Of a stretch of DNA of 64,000 nucleotides, positions 53,623-62,499 are shown piece after piece (within the stretch, counting starts at the first letter, position 1; each line of letters starts with the position of its first letter). The position numbers and the translations under genes are program-made. The notes under the pieces were generated by a model, which had not been told where the DNA came from, did not search any database, and worked only from the letters and a program-made list of their open reading frames with translations. Source of the stretch: an uncultured Lachnospiraceae bacterium (lineage in GTDB: Bacteria; Bacillota; Clostridia; Lachnospirales; Lachnospiraceae); the NCBI GenBank assembly GCA_905234595.1, contig CAJOID010000013.1:34560-98559 (forward strand), written 5' to 3'.

Positions 53623-56565
53623 TTATCCGAGAATCTGACTCAGGACTGTTGTTAATTGATTTCTGTCGATCGGTTTGGAGATGTGACCGTTCATACCTGC
53701 GTCAGCTGCATTTTGTTTGTCTTCCTCAAATGCGTTTGCGGTCATGGCAATGATCGGTATTGAGGCGATTTTCTGATCATCCAGATTCCGGATGGCTTCG
53801 GTTGCTTCATATCCGTTCATATTGGGCATCTGGATATCCATCAGCACGGCATCGTAATAATCTGCTTCATGTTCTTTTACCATATTGACTACTTCTGCTC
53901 CGTCAGCGGCCTGCTCTACTTCAAATCCCATCATTTCGAGATTGAGGGTGGCGATCTGGCGGTTGATCTCTATATCATCTGCAAGCAGGAGCCTTTTACC
54001 GGTAAATACAACCTCGTGCCCGGAAGAAGTCTTTTCTTCATTCACAGGCTCATCACATAACGTAAACTTCAGCTTAAGGATAAATTCGCTTCCTTTTCCC
54101 TCCTCGGTGTTTAGGCTTATGGTACCGCCCATCAGATCAACTATCTGCTTTGTGATCGACATGCCTAAGCCTGTTCCCTGGATACCGTTTGTGTTAGATG
54201 TGTTTTCCCTCACAAAGGGCTCAAATATCTTCTCCGCAAACTCGGAAGACATACCCATGCCGTTGTCGGAAACCCGTATCTCATATGCTGCCTTATCTTC
54301 ATCATCACGTCCGGTCTCCTGCAATGATATAAGGATATCTCCGCCTTCGGGTGTGTATTTGATCGCATTGGATGACAGGTTTAAGAGTACCTGTCTAAGA
54401 CGCAGAGGGTCACAGAGGACATATCTGTCCTTTACCTTATCGGTGTCAACAGTAAATGTCTGTTTTTTATCTGCCGCACGTCCGCCGATAATGGTGTTAA
54501 GATCTTCGAATACAGAGCAGATGTCAGTCTTTTCGACATTCAGCTCGACCTTGCCGCTTTCGATACGGCTCATCTCCAGCACGTTATTTATCAGGGCCAG
54601 GAGGTGGTTACTCGATGAACGTATTTTGGTCAGATACTCTTCTGTTTTCTCTGCATCGTTTACATCAAGGAGCGCAAGGTCCGTAAATCCTATGATCGCA
54701 TTCATGGGTGTACGGATATCGTGTGACATATTGGACAGGAACGCGCTCTTTGCCCTGCTACCCTCTTCTGCCTTTATTTTGCCGGCTTCCATCTCATTTT
54801 CCCTGAGGGACATGACCCTGTAGACGCTGAACATGATCAGAAGGCTGGCGATGTTTAATATCATCTGGATGACACTGTTACGAGTAAGCGTCCTGTCAAC
54901 CTGATCCATCTGCTTTGCAAGGTATTCTTCCGTATCTGCAAGGATAACAGGGTCATCTATGGTCTTTTCCTGTTTATAATATTCATTGACATTCTCAAGC
55001 GCCTCATGCGTCACTTCATCTGTTGCCCGTTTTACCCATACGAGGGATATAAAGAAAATTAGAAACAGGAGTCCTATCCAAACAACAGTGGACTTGCCGA
55101 ATCTTCTCTGTTTATCGCGTGCGAACACATGTCTGAAATACATGAATCCCAGAATACTCCAGGTAGCCAGGATCAGATAGGATTCCGTGGACATCGTACC
55201 GGATGAGAGCACCATGAAGTACAGGAAGAATACGGCAGACATAAATGCGCCGATAAGGCCTGTTACCTGTACCTTCTTATTGCTATCTTTTCGGGCCCCT
55301 GCAAAAGCGGCTGCCGACGTATAAGCGTAAGCTATAATGGCACCGATCGTATTAACATCAACTATCCAGCCTATGGCGGTGCGTCCGAGGAAGGGAACCG
55401 GGATCGAAACAAACATCAGAACAAGCAGAGCATTGCGAGGTGTCGTATCCTCGTCCAGTCTACCGAACCATTTGGGAAGGATGTCATCTTCAGCCATGGA
55501 GTAAATGAGCCTGCTCGCGGCTACGAAATTACCTATAAGACCTGTGATAATGCCGGCAAAAGCGGCGATGCCCAGAATAACTACTCCGGTATCTCCCAGT
55601 GCCGATCTGGCGGCAAAGAAAGCAGGAAGTCCTTCTATGCCGGAATAATACTGCAGTCTGCCTATATACCCTGTCCAATCACTGTCACCAACGGGCAGAG
55701 CGGCGATTGAAACTTGCGTTAGCAAGATATACGCAAAAGCTCCGGCGATAATAGCTGCGACAAATATCCATATTGTTTTTTGGGGTTTGAACTTAAAGCC
55801 CTCAGTTGAATTAGAGATTGATTCAAACCCGACAAATGCCCATGGAGAAAGAGCAAGGATCGAGAATACCTGTTTTACGGCAAAGCCCTGATCCGGAGCG
55901 AAGGCAGGAGTCCCCTCTCCTGCTCCGATAATGTTAAGCCCGGGAAGTGCGGCCGCTATGATCACAATACCCGCCAGAAGTATTACGGCAAACATCACCT
56001 GAAGACCTATGGCCAGACGTTTACCCTTTATGCAGATGGTTCCGCACACAAGTATAGCCGTAAGCGATAACAGTACTTCGCCCAGATACACATCATAACC
56101 CAGCACCGTATAGTGAAATCCGAACCTGAAGGTGCTGCCGAGAAGGTTCTTGCTGATAAGGCTCAGGGCCGAAGCATTCGCCCATATGATCGCGATATAT
56201 ACAAGGATCAGAAACCATGAACTCAGGTATCCATGGTCATAGCCAAAAGCTTTGATCGTATATGTAAGCGTGCCTCCGGCATCGGGGTATTTATTCATCA
56301 GATAGTGATAATTCATGCCTATGATGAACATCACCACAGCCCCGAGCAGCATGCCGATCATCGTACCTAAGGGGCCTGCTTTGGGTAAAAAGGTTGTTCC
56401 GGGCATCACCAAAGCGCCCCAGCCTACTGCGCATCCGAATGACAGTGCCCACGCACCAAGCGGTGACAGGTACTTTTCAAGACGTCTATGCTCTGTATTT
56501 ACGCGGTTTATCTCATTAGTCAAGCCGACACTGTCCTCCTCGTTTCGACAGGAGTTTTTTCCCAA
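53623..56565 (-). CDS. APC-family amino-acid permease fused to hybrid histidine kinase (transporter-sensor kinase)
   Basis: 980 residues. Residues ~35-~500: APC-superfamily transporter with the TM1 signature GCAVGWGALVMPG, conserved AFVGFESISNSTEGF (TM6 region) and about 12 helices. Then two more helices flank a ~55-residue extracytoplasmic loop (~515-575). Kinase: HisKA SAFLSNMSHDIRTP with His615; HATPase_c with NLSSNAIKYTPEGG, VSDNGMGM and GTGLGMSI. C-terminal REC with Asp910 (LMDIQMPNMNG) and Lys in SKPID. No Hpt in the protein; a stand-alone Hpt gene lies 2.6 kb away. It is analogous in plan to SSS-transporter kinases such as CbrA, but with an APC transporter. Confidence 0.92.
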   Translation of the reverse strand: MGKNSCRNEEDSVGLTNEINRVNTEHRRLEKYLSPLGAWALSFGCAVGWGALVMPGTTFLPKAGPLGTMIGMLLGAVVMFIIGMNYHYLMNKYPDAGGTLTYTIKAFGYDHGYLSSWFLILVYIAIIWANASALSLISKNLLGSTFRFGFHYTVLGYDVYLGEVLLSLTAILVCGTICIKGKRLAIGLQVMFAVILLAGIVIIAAALPGLNIIGAGEGTPAFAPDQGFAVKQVFSILALSPWAFVGFESISNSTEGFKFKPQKTIWIFVAAIIAGAFAYILLTQVSIAALPVGDSDWTGYIGRLQYYSGIEGLPAFFAARSALGDTGVVILGIAAFAGIITGLIGNFVAASRLIYSMAEDDILPKWFGRLDEDTTPRNALLVLMFVSIPVPFLGRTAIGWIVDVNTIGAIIAYAYTSAAAFAGARKDSNKKVQVTGLIGAFMSAVFFLYFMVLSSGTMSTESYLILATWSILGFMYFRHVFARDKQRRFGKSTVVWIGLLFLIFFISLVWVKRATDEVTHEALENVNEYYKQEKTIDDPVILADTEEYLAKQMDQVDRTLTRNSVIQMILNIASLLIMFSVYRVMSLRENEMEAGKIKAEEGSRAKSAFLSNMSHDIRTPMNAIIGFTDLALLDVNDAEKTEEYLTKIRSSSNHLLALINNVLEMSRIESGKVELNVEKTDICSVFEDLNTIIGGRAADKKQTFTVDTDKVKDRYVLCDPLRLRQVLLNLSSNAIKYTPEGGDILISLQETGRDDEDKAAYEIRVSDNGMGMSSEFAEKIFEPFVRENTSNTNGIQGTGLGMSITKQIVDLMGGTISLNTEEGKGSEFILKLKFTLCDEPVNEEKTSSGHEVVFTGKRLLLADDIEINRQIATLNLEMMGFEVEQAADGAEVVNMVKEHEADYYDAVLMDIQMPNMNGYEATEAIRNLDDQKIASIPIIAMTANAFEEDKQNAADAGMNGHISKPIDRNQLTTVLSQILG

Positions 56566-56637
56566 TTAAAAAACTATCATTTATGCATCACCTTTTCAAT
56601 AATATTCTGCCTAATGGTGTGAAATGTGTTTTATTCT

Positions 56638-56646
56638 TGTTATAAT
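56638..56646 (+). promoter_or_regulatory. Extended -10 promoter of the REC-GGDEF-EAL gene
   Basis: TG-T-TATAAT (56638-56646) without a good -35 (TGTGAA at 56618-56623). Confidence 0.55.
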
Positions 56647-56682
56647 CGGATATATAGGCATATACAGCCAAAAGGAGCAAAA

Positions 56683-58377
56683 ATGGCAGACAACGCGAGC
56701 AGGAATTTCAGAAAATTTGTACTAATCGTAGATGATGAGGAAGTAAACCGAAAGATCCTTGGTCATATCCTTGAACAGGAATATGAGGTCATGTATGCCT
56801 CAAACGGCCAGGAAGCTCTTGATACCCTGCATTGTTTCTCCGATATCTTAAGCCTTGTCCTTCTTGATATCCTCATGCCCGTAAAGGACGGATATCAGGT
56901 CCTTGAGGAGATGCATGAGCATGCGGCGCTTGCTGCTATTCCGGTTGTTGTACTGACATCCGAAAAAGAGGCCGAAGTAAAGAGCCTAAGGCTCGGCGCG
57001 GCTGATTTTCTGACCAAACCGTATGATACTCCCGAGGTGATCCTTGCACGGGCAAAGCATTCCATAGATCTGTATGAGAATACGAGTCTGATCCACGCTA
57101 CCGAGACCGATCCCCTCACCGGCCTGTATACCAAGGAATTCTTCTTTGAATACTGCGAGCAGTATATGAAGCATCATCAGGATACGCAGCTTGATGCCGT
57201 AGTCATGAATATCAACAGGTTCCATCTTATAAATGCACTCTACGGACGTCATTTCGGTGATAAGATCCTGTGCGCCGTATCCAACAGATTAAGGCACAGT
57301 GAAATGGTTCTTGAAGGCCTTGCCTGCAGATATGATGCTGATTCCTTTTATCTCTTTATCCCTCATACGGATGATTATGATAGCCTGTATCATTCGATAG
57401 TGATCGGCATCACCGAGCTTATCAAGGACGGCGATATGCGTCTGAGGATGGGCGTGTATTCAAACATTTCCAGAGAAAACGATCTCGAGGAGAACTTCAG
57501 CTGGGCTTTGCAGGCGTGCAACAGTGTCCGCTCAGAAGCGGGTTACGGTGTGGCTTTGTTTGATGACCTGATGCATGATGAGATCATCCGTCGCGGGACC
57601 TTACTTGACGGATTTGAGTCTGCTCTTGATGAGGATCAGTTTGAGTTACTCTATCAGCCCGTATTTGATATAAAGGGAGAAATCCCACGGATGACCGGTG
57701 CGAAGGCATTTGTACGATGGAATCACCCTGAGCTTGGTGAGATCATGCCTGAAGAGTTTATTCCTCTTCTGGAGGAGAATGGTCTGATATGCAGGTTTGA
57801 CAGATATGTCTGGGAAAAGGCAGTCCGTCACATACGCGAATGGATCAGGGAGACAGGCGTAACACTCAGCGTCGGAGTCAATGTCTCGCGCGTCGATCTC
57901 TATGATTCTGACATCACTGATTTCATCTCTGATCTGGTTCTTGAAAACGATATTCCGGAAGGAGTCTTCCACCTGGAGATGACAGGATCTGCTTACTCAG
58001 TTCACATGGATCATGTTACAGAAGGGATGAACAGACTGCGAGCTCTGGGCTTCAAGACTTCAATGGGTGATTTCGGAACCGCATTTTCATCACTGAATAT
58101 GTTAAACAAGCTTCCCGTTGATGTTCTTAAGATTGACGGTTCATTCCTGCAGAATATCTCTTCGGATGACAGAACGCGCAGACTGGTCAGTCTCGTGATC
58201 GATGCGGCGCATTCGCTTGATATGACAGTTGAAGCTGTCGGAGTTTGCTCTGAATCAGAATACGAGATACTAAGGAGTCAGGGTTGTGACCTGATTCAGG
58301 GATTCTTCAGATCTGAATTCTTCTCGGTTTCCGATATGACCGCTCTTCTATTGGAGAAAAAAGATGAAATTGGATGA
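56683..58377 (+). CDS. REC-degenerate GGDEF-degenerate EAL protein
   Basis: 564 residues from ATG 56683 (AAAGGAG upstream). REC (1-125) has an intact site: DDEE, Asp62 in LLDILMP, Lys in TKPYD. The GGDEF domain keeps DPLTGLYTKEFF but its active loop reads RYDADSF (216-222). The EAL domain has AKAF in place of E-A-L (341-344), MTGSA in place of a metal-site E, and GDFGTA for D-D-F-G. Thus neither c-di-GMP synthesis nor hydrolysis is expected; it could bind c-di-GMP or act as a protein-protein output of the relay. Divergent from the transporter-kinase gene. Confidence 0.88.
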   Translation: MADNASRNFRKFVLIVDDEEVNRKILGHILEQEYEVMYASNGQEALDTLHCFSDILSLVLLDILMPVKDGYQVLEEMHEHAALAAIPVVVLTSEKEAEVKSLRLGAADFLTKPYDTPEVILARAKHSIDLYENTSLIHATETDPLTGLYTKEFFFEYCEQYMKHHQDTQLDAVVMNINRFHLINALYGRHFGDKILCAVSNRLRHSEMVLEGLACRYDADSFYLFIPHTDDYDSLYHSIVIGITELIKDGDMRLRMGVYSNISRENDLEENFSWALQACNSVRSEAGYGVALFDDLMHDEIIRRGTLLDGFESALDEDQFELLYQPVFDIKGEIPRMTGAKAFVRWNHPELGEIMPEEFIPLLEENGLICRFDRYVWEKAVRHIREWIRETGVTLSVGVNVSRVDLYDSDITDFISDLVLENDIPEGVFHLEMTGSAYSVHMDHVTEGMNRLRALGFKTSMGDFGTAFSSLNMLNKLPVDVLKIDGSFLQNISSDDRTRRLVSLVIDAAHSLDMTVEAVGVCSESEYEILRSQGCDLIQGFFRSEFFSVSDMTALLLEKKDEIG

Positions 58378-58699
58378 TCTTCGAACACTTGGAGTAAACG
58401 TAGATGAAGGCATCGACAGATGCCTGGGTAACGAAGCGTTTTATTTACAGATGCTGGACAGGGCTCTGGATGATCCCAAATTCGAGAAACTCGGTAAAGC
58501 CATATCAAACCCTGACCTGGATGAAGCATTTGAACTTGCGCATGCACTTAAAGGTGTTGCTGCAAACCTCTCCCTAACTGCGCTTCACAATTCATTAAGC
58601 GTGATCACCGATAAACTCAGAGACCGTACCCAGATGGATTATACGGATATGTATGAGTCTGTCATGAAGAATAAGGCCGATCTGGACGCCATCAGGTAA
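58364..58699 (+). CDS. Stand-alone histidine phosphotransfer (Hpt) protein
   Basis: 111 residues, helical, with the phosphorylatable His60 in ELAHALKGVAANLSL. It overlaps the REC-GGDEF-EAL gene by 14 nt. It supplies the Hpt step missing from the transporter-kinase and could pass phosphate from its REC (Asp910) to the REC Asp62 of the neighbour. Confidence 0.88.
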   Translation: MKLDDLRTLGVNVDEGIDRCLGNEAFYLQMLDRALDDPKFEKLGKAISNPDLDEAFELAHALKGVAANLSLTALHNSLSVITDKLRDRTQMDYTDMYESVMKNKADLDAIR

Positions 58700-58717
58700 G
58701 CTGTTTCCGTGAAGGTG

Positions 58718-58825
58718 TCATCTGCTTTGCATCTCTTTCAACAGATAATAGGTGTTCCGGTATTCTTCGGATCGGCCGTTGGTGAGCAGGTTTTCTATAT
58801 CCGCTTTTACTTCAGGCGTAAGCTC
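58718..58825 (-). pseudogene. 3' fragment of an unidentified gene
   Basis: A coding-like minus-strand stretch ends with a TGA at 58718-58720: ELTPEVKADIENLLTNGRSE then EYRNTYYLLKEMQSR. It is cut by a stop immediately upstream at 58826, with no start or SD. Parent family not recognised. Confidence 0.35.
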
Positions 58826-58880
58826 CTAATCACCGGTACCTGTTAATGATACCATACCCTTGAGATGATACCTCTGTATG

Positions 58881-58925
58881 TTGTCGTGCGATTCGCGCGA
58901 TTTGCACGATTCGTGCTATTCGCAC
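58881..58925. repeat. Imperfect 9-bp tandem repeat
   Basis: Five units of nine bases: TTGTCGTGC, GATTCGCGC, GATTTGCAC, GATTCGTGC, TATTCGCAC. Non-coding, within the relic region. Confidence 0.6.
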
Positions 58926-58947
58926 TTTCTTCAAGGAGGATTCTCTC

Positions 58948-59088
58948 ATGACTTCTAAACAAAAGATCCACCAGGCTAACCTATCCAAATGGGCCGCTAA
59001 GCTTGTTTATAACAGTATCTTTACTATCAGCGGGCTTAAAATCAATCTCATCCAAAGCCGCATATTCAGCCAGGTTTTGCGCATATGA
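58948..59088 (+). pseudogene. IS66-type accessory ORF remnant (5' end only)
   Basis: ATG 58948 has a strong SD (AAGGAGGATTCTCTC). The first ~17 residues, MTSKQKIHQANLSKWAA, look like the start of the small accessory protein of IS66-family elements; after that the frame reads unrelated sequence to a stop at 59086. No transposase or terminal repeats survive. Family assignment from memory. Confidence 0.4.
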
Positions 59089-59214
59089 AGTAGGTTCGTA
59101 TTCAAAAATCATATGGTTTGAAAATGTAATCTCATTCAAAATCGTCATCGTCATCAAAACGATTATCAAAATAGGGCTCAAAAGAGTGGTAGTTCTGCAG
59201 TAATACGAATTCAC
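58981..59214 (-). pseudogene. Degenerate gene fragment
   Basis: The half nearest 58981 reads coding-like (FEYEPTSYAQNLAEYAALDE), while upstream the coding-like signal moves to another frame (FDNRFDDDDDFE, stop at 59132-59134), as expected after a frameshift. It abuts the IS66-like remnant. No parent recognised. Confidence 0.3.
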
Positions 59215-59276
59215 TCATATCATTATCGATGGAACATATGCTTTTCTGTCATTTGTTTATGTCCCAAATAATAATC

Positions 59277-60710
59277 TCAGTAAACAATGCTAACAGGCTC
59301 ATAGCGGACACGTATACCGGGAGCGTTGGTCATGGTTGAATAATAGTTGACAGCCCAGTCGTCACTTCCGTCTTCGATATTAACTCCGTCAGGCGGAGTA
59401 GAGAATATCTTGAGCTCCAGTTCGGTGACATTATCAATCGGCGTGTCATAGAATGCCGGCATCAAGTCCACGAAATCAACATCGGAAGCCTTATAGAACC
59501 ATTTGCCGTTTAACTCTATCATGAGTGCGAGTTTATCTTCAAATGTAAGCTCACAGAATTCGGGATTGCGGTCAAAACGAATGCGCATAGCCAGTCCGTC
59601 GGCATCATCCGCACCGCCCCATCTGAACTTGAAAGGGAGATCAGAATCCCTGTCTTCCAAACGCTCCATGGCGGGCATACAATAGGGATCGTTAAGCAGT
59701 TCCTTGTAATCCTTCAAGATCGGCTGAGGTATGCCGACACGCGAGTTACTGGGATCCTCGATCTCCAGCCCCAGCCTGCCTCTGTCTCTGAATTGATAGA
59801 ACGTAAATGCCTCATACCATTCTTCAGCGTGTTCAAAACGGATCCTGTCGACAAATCTCTTGAGAACCTCTCCCTGATGTCTTGCACCGACCACATCACC
59901 GTCGGCATTAAGTTCGCTCATTACAAAAGGCTTATCCTGGCCCGTAATTCTTTTAAGACGCTTAACAGTGTTTTCACAGTTCTTAAAGCATACATCCGTA
60001 GGAGTATAATTATGTCTGCCTCCGTCGTCTTTTTCGGCGATATCATAGGGCCATCCGAAATGAAGAGCCAGGTATTTATCCGCACTCCATACATCTGCTG
60101 CTTTATAGGCATTCAGGAATTCATCCTCATGATCGACTTTGCCGTCTTTTTCTGAGTACAATCCTGCGCAGAATATGGTCTTTACATTAGGGGCCTCTTC
60201 ATGGACTATGGTCGAAAAACGCACAAAGAAATCCGCTATCTCTTTAAACGAGAAACGCTTATTATGGGTAAACCAGTTACCGTTGCATTCGTGATTGATG
60301 CGCAGCCTCATACGTCCGTAGGGCTTGAGATCGCGTGCTACGTCGCGCAGAGCATCATCATCCAGTGAACAGTCAACTGTAAGCGTCAGAGTCACATCCT
60401 GTCCGTGTCTGCGCACGTCAGCCATACTTGCAAAAGGTTCACCGTTCGCTCCGTAAGGGAAATAATCATCATAAGGATAATCCCAGGCAAAATTTACCTC
60501 CATATCCTTGCATGCCTCGGATATACGTGCCGGCCATTCCTTATCCTTAGGATAATACGTATACATCAGGTTTATATTTCGGTGAGGACGACCGAGTGTA
60601 TGAAGGATATAATCCTGATCCACATATTCTCCTCTCTCGCTGCCGTCTGATAAGTCAAGAGACAACGGAGCCTTGCCCATATGTATACGATATAAACCAT
60701 TTATAGTCAT
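59277..60710 (-). CDS. GH26-like glycoside hydrolase with C-terminal beta domain, cytoplasmic
   Basis: 477 residues, no signal peptide. A (beta/alpha)8 clan-A catalytic domain (~1-320): acid/base candidate Glu141 in RLRINHECNGNWF, which resembles the GH26 H-E-x-N-G motif, and nucleophile candidate Glu266 in PFVMSELNADG. Residues ~345-477 form a beta-rich, carbohydrate-module-like domain. Probably cleaves a mannan- or xylan-type oligosaccharide taken up by the cell. AAAGGGATTAAAC precedes ATG 60710. Downstream of the solute-binding protein with a hairpin between. Confidence 0.7.
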   Translation of the reverse strand: MTINGLYRIHMGKAPLSLDLSDGSERGEYVDQDYILHTLGRPHRNINLMYTYYPKDKEWPARISEACKDMEVNFAWDYPYDDYFPYGANGEPFASMADVRRHGQDVTLTLTVDCSLDDDALRDVARDLKPYGRMRLRINHECNGNWFTHNKRFSFKEIADFFVRFSTIVHEEAPNVKTIFCAGLYSEKDGKVDHEDEFLNAYKAADVWSADKYLALHFGWPYDIAEKDDGGRHNYTPTDVCFKNCENTVKRLKRITGQDKPFVMSELNADGDVVGARHQGEVLKRFVDRIRFEHAEEWYEAFTFYQFRDRGRLGLEIEDPSNSRVGIPQPILKDYKELLNDPYCMPAMERLEDRDSDLPFKFRWGGADDADGLAMRIRFDRNPEFCELTFEDKLALMIELNGKWFYKASDVDFVDLMPAFYDTPIDNVTELELKIFSTPPDGVNIEDGSDDWAVNYYSTMTNAPGIRVRYEPVSIVY

Positions 60711-60734
60711 GTTTAATCCCTTTCTAAATGATTT

Positions 60735-60781
60735 CAGCCGTGATCCCGGATAAGTATATTAACTAAGCGTGATCACGGCTG
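60735..60781. repeat. Inverted repeat between solute-binding protein and glycosidase genes
   Basis: Perfect 11-bp arms CAGCCGTGATC (60735-60745) and GATCACGGCTG (60771-60781), 25-nt loop. On the minus strand no U-run follows, so it may set differential mRNA stability rather than terminate. Confidence 0.6.
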
Positions 60782-60823
60782 TAATGCCTAAAAGTATTGT
60801 CAGATCTGTCAGCAGTTTCAGCC

Positions 60824-62488
60824 TTATTCGAGAGCCTTTAAGTATCTGTCATACTGAGCCTGCTTAACCTCTGTGACTTCAGCCAGATTCAGGTCTTCCA
60901 GAGATGTGATATAAGCATCGAAGTCAGCATCCAGGTTCTTTTCGCCCTTGATAAATGCGGAAGCTTCTGTATTCACTAAATTCTGTATATCATCCATATA
61001 GAGGTTAACGGTATCGCTCTCCTTGCTGGTAGCGTATATAGCCGGCCAGGGATCCTTGATATACTGACGTAAGTCTCTGTTGATCTGTGCATGCCAGTCT
61101 GCTACAAGGATATCGGTAGCTTCCACGGACTGATCTGCGGGTAATACGAATGCAGGATTGATACCTAATGCCTGAAGCCAGTCATTGTCATTACCCTGCT
61201 CGGTGTACTGTCTGCTACCGTCAGCATTGACGGTGTAGCTCTCACCCTCAAAGCCCCACTGATAATAATCCTGGCAATGATCGCTCATCGCATAATCGAG
61301 GAACTTTACAGCGAGCTCAATTTCATCGGAATTGATGTTTACACCAAACATACCGGCCAGTGAATTACGGCCTACATAGAAGCCCTTCTGCTCTCCTGAC
61401 AGAGGTGCTACACCCACGAACGCGGTAGCTGCAGTGCCGTCATAATAAGGCAATACATTTGAATACATCATGGACATGGCCCAGCTGAAGTCAAATGCAA
61501 CACCGGTAAGATCTTTTGATATACGGTCGATGACCATATCTCTGTCGACAGTAGTGTAATCTGATTCCAGAAGTCCTTCTGCATAGAGTCCGTTAAGGAA
61601 CTCGAGGTACTTCTTATAGTTCTCAGCATCGGCATATGCATATGTAACTTTACCATCCTTATCAGCCTGGAAACCGCTTACTAAGTCGAGTCCGAAAGCA
61701 GGACCGAACATATAAGGCAAAAACTCTGCCATGATACTCATGGGGATCTCATCAGACGTATCGCCGTTATCGTTCATATCATTATCTTTAAAGTATCTGA
61801 GCAGATCCACGAAATCATCAAGATTATCAGGTGCGCTGACACCGGCTTTATCCAGCCATACCTGGTTATACATCAGACAGGGCTGATAATCGTCAGCGAC
61901 ATTAAGACCGGGTACATAGTAGATATGTCCGTCTTCAGCTGTAAGCTCGGCCTTCTCAACGGGGTTGGCAGCAAGCCACTTGGTATAGTTGGGCATGTAA
62001 TCAAAATACTCATCAAGCGGTACAAACAGGCCGGACTTGATATATACCTGGTTAGGATCACCTGAATCAGGGATCTTGATAATATCGGCATCGGTATCAG
62101 CCGAGCTTAATACAGGAGCTACGAGGGTTTCATACTTATCATAATCTTTAAGCTCAAAATCAGGCTCGACTCCTGCTTCCTCAAATACTTTCAAAACTAT
62201 CGGCGCCTTTGAGATATCTACATTAGCGTAGTTAGACTCCTGAGCCAGGATCTTGATGGTACCGCCATCCTGAGTAATGGGGGCTTCTCCGGTATACAGA
62301 TATCCGGATGAATCCTCGGCTGCTGAGGCATTCTCAATGGCGTTATCAACCTGTGTTGTATCAGCCAAAGCACTGGTGCCGGTTGCAGTATCTGCGCCAT
62401 CTGTGCTTCCGCCGGCTGTATCACCGCATCCTGCGATCAGTCCTACAGTCATTATCACAGATAATATGAAAGCTATTCTTCTCTTCAT
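60824..62488 (-). CDS. ABC-type extracellular solute-binding lipoprotein
   Basis: 554 residues from ATG 62488 (AGGAG 5 nt upstream); a longer frame is rejected. Signal MKRRIAFILSVIMTVGLIAGC with lipobox L-I-A-G-C, then a Ser/Thr/Ala linker and a family-1-like sugar-binding fold, including DNDMNDNGDTSDEIPMS, a Ca-like loop usual in long clostridial oligosaccharide binders. Starts 12 nt after the kinase stop, with no permease or ATPase genes next to it. Could serve as a ligand receptor for the kinase or share an uptake system encoded elsewhere. Confidence 0.88.
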   Translation of the reverse strand: MKRRIAFILSVIMTVGLIAGCGDTAGGSTDGADTATGTSALADTTQVDNAIENASAAEDSSGYLYTGEAPITQDGGTIKILAQESNYANVDISKAPIVLKVFEEAGVEPDFELKDYDKYETLVAPVLSSADTDADIIKIPDSGDPNQVYIKSGLFVPLDEYFDYMPNYTKWLAANPVEKAELTAEDGHIYYVPGLNVADDYQPCLMYNQVWLDKAGVSAPDNLDDFVDLLRYFKDNDMNDNGDTSDEIPMSIMAEFLPYMFGPAFGLDLVSGFQADKDGKVTYAYADAENYKKYLEFLNGLYAEGLLESDYTTVDRDMVIDRISKDLTGVAFDFSWAMSMMYSNVLPYYDGTAATAFVGVAPLSGEQKGFYVGRNSLAGMFGVNINSDEIELAVKFLDYAMSDHCQDYYQWGFEGESYTVNADGSRQYTEQGNDNDWLQALGINPAFVLPADQSVEATDILVADWHAQINRDLRQYIKDPWPAIYATSKESDTVNLYMDDIQNLVNTEASAFIKGEKNLDADFDAYITSLEDLNLAEVTEVKQAQYDRYLKALE

Positions 62489-62499
62489 ATAACTCCTCT

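Noticed and set aside
53885..54823. 312-codon plus-strand open frame opposite the transporter-kinase
   Set aside because: It is exactly antisense to conserved kinase motifs, lacks an SD, and its composition (Ser/Arg-rich) is that of a shadow frame.
58881..58925. CRISPR-like array
   Set aside because: Units are 9 bp and contiguous without spacers; it is a simple tandem repeat.
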